A stretch of 64,000 nt of DNA from contig JBLWUQ010000003.1 of NCBI GenBank assembly GCA_048268845.1, forward strand, positions 248,001-312,000, read 5' to 3'. The translations under genes and the position numbers were made by a program. Below are positions 57,646-64,000 of this stretch, one piece after another. The notes under the pieces are model-generated. The model did no database searches, was not told the origin of the DNA, and saw only the letters and a program-made list of their open reading frames with translations. Numbering within the stretch: position 1 is the first letter of the stretch; every line of letters begins with the position of its first letter. Source of the DNA: Muriiphilus sp048268845. GTDB taxonomy: Bacteria; Pseudomonadota; Alphaproteobacteria; Rhodobacterales; Rhodobacteraceae.

Positions 57646-58539
57646 TCATTCCGGCACGATGTATTCGACGAACTCGGTGGTCTGGAAGAAGCGGAAGTTG
57701 TCGTCCGACACCATGGTGATCCGCATCTGCCCGTCGGTATCGCGCCAGACCGCCATGCCTTCGAGGTTGTCGTGGCGGCCTGCCGACGAGGTGAACAGCG
57801 TGACCTCACCGGTCAGCTCGGTCTCGCTCATGTCAAAGCGGCGCACCCGGCTGGAAAACCCGAAAAGCGAGCCAAGCTCGCGCTCGAGGATGTAGAGCCT
57901 GCCGTCCGGGCCGATGTCGGCACCGACCACGAGAAACCCGCCCCGGCGCGGGATTTGATAGGGTGTCTCCCACTCCTCGCCGCGCAGGCGGTGCACCGGG
58001 AAGGGCTTGTCCATCGCGCCGGAGCGTTCGGGGATGATGTAGATCGCGCCCTCGTCATCGACCGCCAGCGCCTCGAGCGACGAGTTGTTCTGAAGCTCGT
58101 CGTAATTCGGCACGCGCGGCAGTTCACGGGCAATTTCGACCTGCGCGTTGTCATAGACGACGACACGGTGCACCGCCTCGAACGACACGAAGATGCGCCC
58201 GTCGGCGGTCATCGCCAGCCCCTCGCTGTCGTCGTGATAGCGCGGCAGGGGGCCGCCGGTCGTGTGCATAAGGGGCCGGATCGTGCCGGCCTGCACCTTG
58301 ACGATGTGCCCATCGGCGTCACGCTCGATCCGGCCGGTCAGGATGTGGGCGCGGTCCGAGATCATCACGAAGGTCGAACCATCCGGCGACAGTTCCAGCC
58401 CCGACCAGCCGCCGAACCGCTTGTCGTCCATCGTCCACGAGAGGCGCGACGAGAACACGGCAATATCGGTGGGTTGGGCTTTCGCGAGCGGCGCCAGCAG
58501 CGCCGCCGCAGCTATTGCGAGCGCAAGACGGCGGAGCAT
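57646..58539 (-). CDS. Esterase-like activity of phytase family protein
   Basis: Exported protein of 297 residues: signal peptide MLRRLALAIAAAALLAPLAKA, then a beta-propeller-like phytase-like domain (PF13449) with WSGLELSPDGSTFVMISDRA, YHDDSEGLAMTADGRIFVSFE and NLEGMAVW repeats. Members are predicted periplasmic esterases/phosphodiesterases. Its start lies within the last 28 bases of mepA, so the two are coupled. Confidence 0.85.
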   Translation of the reverse strand: MLRRLALAIAAAALLAPLAKAQPTDIAVFSSRLSWTMDDKRFGGWSGLELSPDGSTFVMISDRAHILTGRIERDADGHIVKVQAGTIRPLMHTTGGPLPRYHDDSEGLAMTADGRIFVSFEAVHRVVVYDNAQVEIARELPRVPNYDELQNNSSLEALAVDDEGAIYIIPERSGAMDKPFPVHRLRGEEWETPYQIPRRGGFLVVGADIGPDGRLYILERELGSLFGFSSRVRRFDMSETELTGEVTLFTSSAGRHDNLEGMAVWRDTDGQMRITMVSDDNFRFFQTTEFVEYIVPE

Positions 58540-59426
58540 TGGCCAGGCAGATCTGCGAGGGTGAGCGGACCGCGCGGCGGAACCGGCCGTGCGTTCGGGT
58601 CGGGCGGCGGCGGGTTCAGGATACGGTCGACCCATTTCTGCGCCTCGTCGCAACCGTCGCCCGGCGGCGGCGGCGCCTGATCGGCGCAGCGCGGATCGCC
58701 CCCCTGACAATTCAGCCGGACGTGGAAATGATAGTGGTGCCCATACCAGGGCCGCACCTTGTTGAGCCAGCTTCGATCGCCGGTCGCGTCCTTGCACATC
58801 TGCACTTTCGCACCGGCAAAGATGAAGATCCGCGCCACGGCGGGGTCGGATGCGGCGGCCCGGACGACCTCCATGTGCTGAGGCGTCCAGCTTGCGTTGA
58901 CGTAGGCGCCATTGGCGCGCTGCATCGTGATCGACGACAGGCTTTCACGCTCGGCGGCGGTCAGGTTCAGCCGGTCGGGCGGCAGCATCCAGATATCGGC
59001 ATCCAGCCCGATCTGGTGGCTGGCGTGTCCGCTCAGCATCGGCCCGCCGCGCGGCTGGCTCATGTCGCCGATGTAAAGCCCGGCCCAGCCGGGTTGCGCG
59101 GCGGCCTTGGCCGACAGCCTTGTGAGGAACGAAATCAGCTCGGGGTGGCCCCAGTTGCGATTGCGGCTCAGCCGCATCGCCTGCCAGGTCGGGCCGGTCT
59201 CGGGCAATTGCGCGGCCCCGGCGATACAGCCGGCGGAATAACCGCCGAAGGATTCCGGGCGCTGGTCCGAGGGTGCGGCGACCGCGCCGAACAACTGGTT
59301 CGCGGGCTGGTTCGAGGTTGAAACCACGCCCCGCGCCGTGGCGCGCGGCTTGTCGGACCCACCGTCCGACATGCAGGCGGCAAGCAACAAGGCCGTTGCC
59401 GCAATGGAAAGAATGCTCGATCTCAT
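58512..59426 (-). CDS. mepA: Penicillin-insensitive murein endopeptidase
   Basis: LAS-family zinc peptidase of 304 residues cleaving D-Ala-mDAP cross-links. A signal peptide with lipobox LLLAAC (Cys at about 18) suggests a lipoprotein form, unlike E. coli MepA. Zinc ligands are in SGHASHQIGLDADIW and HHYHFHVRL. The Pro-rich C-terminus (NPPPPDPNARPVPP) is typical of the family. Its ATG overlaps the stop of the UMF1-type MFS gene by four bases. Confidence 0.9.
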   Translation of the reverse strand: MRSSILSIAATALLLAACMSDGGSDKPRATARGVVSTSNQPANQLFGAVAAPSDQRPESFGGYSAGCIAGAAQLPETGPTWQAMRLSRNRNWGHPELISFLTRLSAKAAAQPGWAGLYIGDMSQPRGGPMLSGHASHQIGLDADIWMLPPDRLNLTAAERESLSSITMQRANGAYVNASWTPQHMEVVRAAASDPAVARIFIFAGAKVQMCKDATGDRSWLNKVRPWYGHHYHFHVRLNCQGGDPRCADQAPPPPGDGCDEAQKWVDRILNPPPPDPNARPVPPRGPLTLADLPGQCSAVLRSQ

Positions 59427-60793
59427 CTCAGACCTTTTTCGCCGTCCGGTTTCACCCAGATTAGCAGAACGAGGCCAAGAAGAAAGAGTCCCAGCAGCGG
59501 CGAGACGCCAAGTCGCGCCGATCCGGTCCAGGTCGTGACCAGCCCGATCATCGCCGGGGCGATGAAGGCAGTCGCGCGGCCAGACAGCCCATAGAGGCCA
59601 AAGCTCTCGGTCGGGGTTTGCGGATCGGCGTGGCGCACCATCAGGGTGCGCGATGCCGCCTGAAGTGTGCCGCCCATGCCGCCGATCACCACGCCACAGG
59701 CGAAAAAGATGATGTCTGGCAGGTTTGAGCCTTCGGCCAGCGGCACACCGAACAGGCTTTCGCGCGACATGAAGACGACGACCACGATCACCGCGCTCAG
59801 CCCGATGATCGCGCCGATGATCACCGGCTTCGGCCCCAGCGCCTTGTCGACCTTGCCGCCCAGCCATGAAAACAGCGCCGCCGCCATGCCCGAGACGATG
59901 CCGAACACGCCAACCAGCACGATCGGCCAGTCCAGCACCAGCGTCGCATAGACGCCGCCAAAACCGTAAAGCCCGTTCAGCGCATCGCGGTAGAACATCG
60001 ACGACAGCAGGAAGGCCGACAGGCTTTTCTTCTTCGCCAGCCCCCGGATCGACTTGCTCAGGCTCTTCATTCCCACCGAGAACGAAGTCCGCGCCCGCTT
60101 GCCGGTGTCACGCACCCAGAGCGCATAGGGGATCATGAACACCACATACCAGACCGCGACGAACGGGCCGACGATCCTTGTGCCTTCCAGCTTGTCGGGG
60201 TCGAGCAGGCCAAGGCCCGGCGACAGCCCGACCAGCGTCTTGCCGCCGGGTTGCTCGGCAAAGAACACCAGCATGATCGCCAGCGCCACCAGCCCGCCGA
60301 TATAGCCGAAGGCAAAGCCTGACCCCGAGACCTTGCCGACGTCCTCATCGGCCACCAGCCCCGGCAGTTGCGCGTTGACGAAGATCAGCGAAAACTCGGC
60401 GCCGACAAAACCGATGCCGAAGGCCACCAGCATCGCCCAGATGTTCGATCCGTCCGGCTGGGTGTTCCACAACATCCAGGCGCCGATGACGTAAAGCACC
60501 GAGAACCCCAGGATCCACGGCCTGCGCCGCCCGGAACTGTCGGCCAGCGCGCCGACGATCGGGCCGCCAAAGCCGACGATCAGCCCGGTGATCGTCAGGC
60601 ACAGCGACCAGACCGACTGCGCCCGCGCGTCGGCGGCCAGATCGTCCATGCCGGTCGACATGAAGAACCCCGCCGCGACGGTGGCAAAGAACGGGCCGTA
60701 GATGAAGGTCATCAGGACGGTGTGGTAGGGCTGGCTGGCCCAGTCGAACCACCACCAGCCCCAGATCCGTTTGCTCGCGGAGATCTCGGCCAT
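59423..60793 (-). CDS. MFS transporter, UMF1/Atg22-like family
   Basis: Twelve-helix transporter of 456 residues: IWGWWWFDWASQPYHTVLMTFIYGPFF start, ADSSGRRRPWILGFSV loop, LVADEDVGKVSGSGFAFGYIGGL and GKVDKALGPKPVI. These match the UMF1 group (COG2270, Atg22-like), whose bacterial substrates are unknown; the yeast relative exports amino acids from the vacuole. It heads an operon with mepA and the phytase-like gene. Confidence 0.9.
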   Translation of the reverse strand: MAEISASKRIWGWWWFDWASQPYHTVLMTFIYGPFFATVAAGFFMSTGMDDLAADARAQSVWSLCLTITGLIVGFGGPIVGALADSSGRRRPWILGFSVLYVIGAWMLWNTQPDGSNIWAMLVAFGIGFVGAEFSLIFVNAQLPGLVADEDVGKVSGSGFAFGYIGGLVALAIMLVFFAEQPGGKTLVGLSPGLGLLDPDKLEGTRIVGPFVAVWYVVFMIPYALWVRDTGKRARTSFSVGMKSLSKSIRGLAKKKSLSAFLLSSMFYRDALNGLYGFGGVYATLVLDWPIVLVGVFGIVSGMAAALFSWLGGKVDKALGPKPVIIGAIIGLSAVIVVVVFMSRESLFGVPLAEGSNLPDIIFFACGVVIGGMGGTLQAASRTLMVRHADPQTPTESFGLYGLSGRATAFIAPAMIGLVTTWTGSARLGVSPLLGLFLLGLVLLIWVKPDGEKGLR

Positions 60794-60850
60794 CTCGCCA
60801 CCCTTTCCGATTTTGGCCCGACATGACAGGAAAACCGGCAGCCGGGCAAG

Positions 60851-61381
60851 CTACATCTCGGGTGGCCAGGGCCGGGTTGCTTCGGCCTCGATCCAGGCGC
60901 GCACCCAGCCGGGAAGCTCCATCCGCGGCGCCGCATGTCCCAGCGCGGCAAGGACCTTTTCGGTCGGCACGATGCCGTCCCGGTCCGTCACCGCCGAGCG
61001 GTAGAGCACATGGCTGGTGCAATCGCCGCGCTTCCACATGCTCTGTTCGATATAGATGAACCGCTCATCCCAGCCGACCATGCGCGAGCGCGTTTCGACC
61101 ACATCGAACGCCCGAACACGGCGGCGATACCGGACCGATGCGCCCGCCATCGTCAGCCCCCAGCGGCGGCGCGCCAGCACCTTGATCAACCCGGTGCGCC
61201 GCGCCAGCGGGATGCGGCCAAGGTCGTAGATCGTCAGGGTGCGGCCGTTGTTCAGCTCCATCCAGATGTCGAGATCCCAGGGCCAGCAGATGTGCCGGCT
61301 GACATGCACCCCATCCAGCGGCAGGCTCCCGGCCCGGCTGTGAACCAGGAGTTCCTTGACCATGCGAGCGAACGGATACAT
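60851..61381 (-). CDS. Thioesterase family protein (4HBT-like)
   Basis: 176-residue single hot-dog domain protein. It shows the THEM6-like plan: DGVHVSRHICWPWDLDIWMELNNGRTLTIYDLGR around the active-site region, RRRVRAFDVVETRSRMVGWDERFIYIEQSMWKRG. These enzymes hydrolyse acyl-CoA thioesters; substrate unknown. The ATG at 61381 yields MYPFARMVKELL. It is divergent from yggT. Confidence 0.85.
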   Translation of the reverse strand: MYPFARMVKELLVHSRAGSLPLDGVHVSRHICWPWDLDIWMELNNGRTLTIYDLGRIPLARRTGLIKVLARRRWGLTMAGASVRYRRRVRAFDVVETRSRMVGWDERFIYIEQSMWKRGDCTSHVLYRSAVTDRDGIVPTEKVLAALGHAAPRMELPGWVRAWIEAEATRPWPPEM

Positions 61382-61517
61382 CGGCGCCTCCTGTAGCGCT
61401 TCGGTGGTGCCGCTGCCGGGTGCCGGCGTCAACCGCGACCTTGCGGCAGATACGCGCCGGGCTTGCGCAACGCCGCACTTGGCCCTAGGTCAATGGCCGA
61501 ACAACCGAGGTTTGCCC

Positions 61518-61820
61518 ATGCTCTCTCCGCTCGTCGCCACGTTGCTTCAGGTGTTTGTCGCCGTCATCGGAATCGTCTGGTTCCTCGTGATCGCGCATGT
61601 GATCTTTTCCTGGCTGGTGAACTTCCAGGTTCTCAACCTGCGTCAGCCGCTGGTTGCGCAGATCTGGTATCTGCTGAACCGGCTGACCGAACCGATGTAC
61701 AAGCCGATCCGCCGGTTCCTGCCGGACATGGGCGGGCTCGACCTCGCGCCGCTGGTGGTGATCCTGATCCTGTTCGCCCTGCGCCAGTTGATCGCGAATT
61801 ATTACTACGCATTGATCTGA
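61518..61820 (+). CDS. YggT family membrane protein
   Basis: 100-residue inner-membrane protein with two YggT helices (LLQVFVAVIGIVWFLVIAHVIFSWL; LDLAPLVVILILFALRQLI) around the conserved LNRLTEPMYKPIRRFLPDMGG loop. Related proteins are implicated in osmotic tolerance and cell-division/membrane organisation. CGAGG precedes the ATG. Confidence 0.92.
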   Translation: MLSPLVATLLQVFVAVIGIVWFLVIAHVIFSWLVNFQVLNLRQPLVAQIWYLLNRLTEPMYKPIRRFLPDMGGLDLAPLVVILILFALRQLIANYYYALI

Positions 61821-61888
61821 CCACCGGCTTGCCCCCGCCGGGCTGACGTGTGACTCTGCCTCCAACCAACGAGCAGTATTCCCACGCC

Positions 61889-63940
61889 ATGCCCCGCGAC
61901 ACCGATCTTCTGAAATCCGTTTTCGGCTTCGATGCCTTCCGCCCCGGTCAGGGCGAGATCGTCGAGGCCGTGACGGCAGGCGAAAACACGCTGGCGATCA
62001 TGCCGACCGGCGGTGGCAAATCGCTGTGCTTCCAGCTTCCCGCCCTGCTCCGCGATGGCGTGACGGTGGTGATCTCGCCCCTGATCGCCCTGATGCGCGA
62101 TCAGGTCCGCGCGCTCAGGGCCGTGGGGGTCGAGGCGGGCGCGCTGACCTCGGGCAATACCGACGAAGAAACCGACGCGGTGTTTTCCGCCATTGCCGAA
62201 AGCCGGCTGAAATTGCTCTACATGGCACCGGAACGGCTGGCATCGGGCGGCACGCTCAACCTGCTCAGGCGTGCCAACACCACCCTCATCGCGGTCGACG
62301 AGGCGCATTGCGTCAGCCAGTGGGGCCATGATTTTCGCCCCGACTACCTGCGCATCGGCGATCTGCGCCGCGCGCTGGGCGTGCCGCTGGCCGCCTTCAC
62401 CGCCACCGCCGATGCAGAAACCCGCGACGAGATCATCGCCAAGCTGTTCGACGGCACCGCCCCGCGCACCTTCCTGCGCGGTTTCGACCGGCCCAACATT
62501 CACCTGGCCTTCGAGGTCAAGGACAGCCCGCGCAGCCAGATCCTGAACTTCGCCGCCGCGCGCAAGGGCCAGTCCGGCATCGTCTATTCCGCCACCCGCG
62601 CCAAGACCGAAACGCTGGCCCGCGCGCTGGAGGATGCCGGCCACTCCGCCACGCATTACCACGCCGGGATGGAGGCTGAAGCCCGGCGCGAGGTCGAGCG
62701 CCGGTTTCAGCAGGATGACGGGCTGATCGTGGTCGCGACCGTCGCCTTCGGCATGGGCATCGACAAGCCGGATATCCGCTGGGTCGCCCACGCCGACCTG
62801 CCGAAGTCGATCGAGGCCTATTATCAGGAAATCGGCCGCTCCGGCCGCGACGGCGCGCCGGCCGACACGCTCACGCTCTATGGCCCCGACGACATCCGCC
62901 TGCGCCGGTCGCAGATCGACGAGGGGCTGGCACCGGAGGATCGCCGCGCCGCCGATCATGGCCGGCTGAATGCTCTGCTCGGGCTGGCCGAGGCGGGCGG
63001 CTGCCGGCGGCAGGCGCTGCTGGGCTATTTCGGCGAGGATACCGCGCCTTGCGGCAACTGCGACACCTGTGACACGCCGCCCGAGACTTTCGACGCCACC
63101 GTGCCGGTGATGAAGGCGCTGTCCGCCGCCCTGCGCACCGGCGAAAGCTTTGGTGCCGGGCATCTGATCGACATTCTCACCGGTACCCAGACCGACAAGA
63201 TCCGCGACCGTGGCCACGACAAATTGCCGACATGGGGCGTCGGGCAGGACATGCCGCGCAGCCAGTGGCAGGCGGTGTTTCGCCAGATCATGGGGCTTGA
63301 CCTGCTGCGCCCCGACCCTGCCCGCCACGGCGCGCTGCGCGTCACCGAAAAGGCCCATCCGGTGCTGCGCGGCGAGGGCAGCGTGACGCTGCGCCGCGAC
63401 ACCATCGTGCGCGCCAAGACCCGGCCCGTGGTCAAGGCGCTGGTCTCGGACGAGGACGCGCCGCTGTTGTCGGCGCTGAAGGCCAAACGCCGCGCGCTGG
63501 CCGAGGCGCAGCGTGTGCCCGCCTATGTCGTGTTCACCGACCGCACCCTGATCGAGATGGCCGAAACCCGGCCTGCGACACTGGACGCGATGGCCGGGAT
63601 CACCGGCGTCGGCGCGAAGAAGCTCGAAAGCTATGGCCGCGCCTTTCTTGCGGTGATCGCGGGCGAGCAGCCCGATGTGCACCCGACCCGCCGCCGCCTT
63701 GCCGGTTCGGGCGCAGCACCGCTCTATGACCAATTGCAGGCGGCACAGGTCCGGCTGGCGCGCGGGCCAGACGGCACCGGCAAGCCGCTCAGCCTGACGC
63801 CCACGGTCCTGCGCCAGATCGCCGAGCGCCGCCCGACCGACCCTGATGCGCTGGCCCGCATCCCCGGCATGACCGAGGCCAAGGTTGAGCGCTTCGGCGA
63901 AGACTTCCTCGCGATCCTGACCGAGACCTGCGATAGCTGA
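61889..63940 (+). CDS. recQ: ATP-dependent DNA helicase RecQ with two HRDC domains
   Basis: 3'-5' DNA helicase of 683 residues. Walker A MPTGGGKSLC, DEAH in VDEAHCVSQWGHDFRPDY, motif IV-VI region QEIGRSGRDGAPAD; zinc-binding RQC with CRRQALLGYFGEDTAPCGNCDTCD; a winged helix; then an HRDC (VPAYVVFTDRTLIEMAE ... GAKKLESYGRAFLAVI) and a second, C-terminal HRDC-like repeat (LSLTPTVLRQIAERRP ... EAKVERFGEDFLAIL). The start is uncertain; an upstream GTG would add 13 residues. Confidence 0.92.
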   Translation: MPRDTDLLKSVFGFDAFRPGQGEIVEAVTAGENTLAIMPTGGGKSLCFQLPALLRDGVTVVISPLIALMRDQVRALRAVGVEAGALTSGNTDEETDAVFSAIAESRLKLLYMAPERLASGGTLNLLRRANTTLIAVDEAHCVSQWGHDFRPDYLRIGDLRRALGVPLAAFTATADAETRDEIIAKLFDGTAPRTFLRGFDRPNIHLAFEVKDSPRSQILNFAAARKGQSGIVYSATRAKTETLARALEDAGHSATHYHAGMEAEARREVERRFQQDDGLIVVATVAFGMGIDKPDIRWVAHADLPKSIEAYYQEIGRSGRDGAPADTLTLYGPDDIRLRRSQIDEGLAPEDRRAADHGRLNALLGLAEAGGCRRQALLGYFGEDTAPCGNCDTCDTPPETFDATVPVMKALSAALRTGESFGAGHLIDILTGTQTDKIRDRGHDKLPTWGVGQDMPRSQWQAVFRQIMGLDLLRPDPARHGALRVTEKAHPVLRGEGSVTLRRDTIVRAKTRPVVKALVSDEDAPLLSALKAKRRALAEAQRVPAYVVFTDRTLIEMAETRPATLDAMAGITGVGAKKLESYGRAFLAVIAGEQPDVHPTRRRLAGSGAAPLYDQLQAAQVRLARGPDGTGKPLSLTPTVLRQIAERRPTDPDALARIPGMTEAKVERFGEDFLAILTETCDS

Positions 63941-64000
63941 TACGTTGCGCCTGCGGATTCGCTGGCGCGCGCCGACCCCCGAACCTGACCCACGAGGCAC

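Noticed and set aside
56779..58680. 633-codon + strand frame opposite the transporter and phytase-like genes
   Set aside because: Mirror of two well-supported genes; His/Arg/Gly-rich low-information sequence.

Overview
The window is a contiguous, gene-dense piece of a GC-rich alphaproteobacterial chromosome. Its gene content points to the Rhodobacteraceae (Roseobacter/Rhodobacter side): DUF2794, DUF6478-type and YtoQ proteins, a PheS with the family-typical C-terminus, an MbfA-type iron exporter and a split MnmC. There is no insertion sequence, phage, CRISPR array or plasmid module. About 70 protein genes and one tRNA are supported, and most sit in short operons joined by ATGA/GTGA stop-start overlaps.

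Layout. 1-8.7 kb: a leucyl aminopeptidase and NlpC/P60 pair, DUF2794, an I78 inhibitor lipoprotein, a NYN-LOTUS protein, MbfA under a palindromic operator, an AEC transporter, a YaiI protein, 3-mercaptopyruvate sulfurtransferase and an aromatic aminotransferase. 8.7-18.6 kb: an ammonium transporter without GlnK, a class A PBP, an orphan type I secretion ABC/HlyD pair, RidA, a glycerophosphodiesterase, a FemAB-like protein and DUF302. 18.6-30.9 kb: peroxiredoxin, ferredoxin reductase, RsmD, Map, SfsA, a CinA-type protein, GNAT, an AhpD-like protein, an OmpA-family protein, LysR, a FadH-like reductase and an uncharacterised three-gene cluster. 30.9-37.4 kb: a CPBP protease, AccD-FolC, a 360-bp non-coding interval with a well-delimited candidate small RNA, ZapE, an MFS transporter and Lrp. 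37.5-42.2 kb: tRNA-Met(CAT), two paralogous outer-membrane barrels with strong terminators, MscS and MscL channels, a PLDc_N peptide, YtoQ and a phosphoribosyltransferase. 42.2-49.4 kb: a long leftward translation block, dapA-trmO-smpB-rpmI-rplT-pheS-(foreign-looking gene)-ASCH-pheT. 49.5-64 kb: Slt, EamA, MnmD facing an MnmC2-like oxidase, PncB, Usp, ArfB behind a candidate leader/attenuator, a queuosine-precursor transporter, a phytase-like esterase, MepA, a UMF1-type MFS protein, a thioesterase, YggT and RecQ with two HRDC domains.

Functional themes. Translation and tRNA modification recur (pheST, rpmI-rplT, smpB, arfB, trmO, mnmD/mnmC2, rsmD, map, queuosine import). Both stalled-ribosome rescue routes (SmpB/tmRNA and ArfB) have genes here. 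A second theme is cell wall and envelope (PBP1, Slt, MepA, NlpC/P60, two barrels, OmpA, MscS/MscL).

The signals that ordinary annotation would miss are non-coding. (i) A promoter, structured transcript and terminator at 34.1-34.5 kb, with duplicated operator-like motifs. (ii) A 13-codon reading frame with an ideal ribosome binding site, a perfect hairpin and a terminator just ahead of arfB. (iii) A roughly 51% GC membrane-protein gene spliced between pheS and pheT by a GTGA overlap. None of these is proved by sequence alone.
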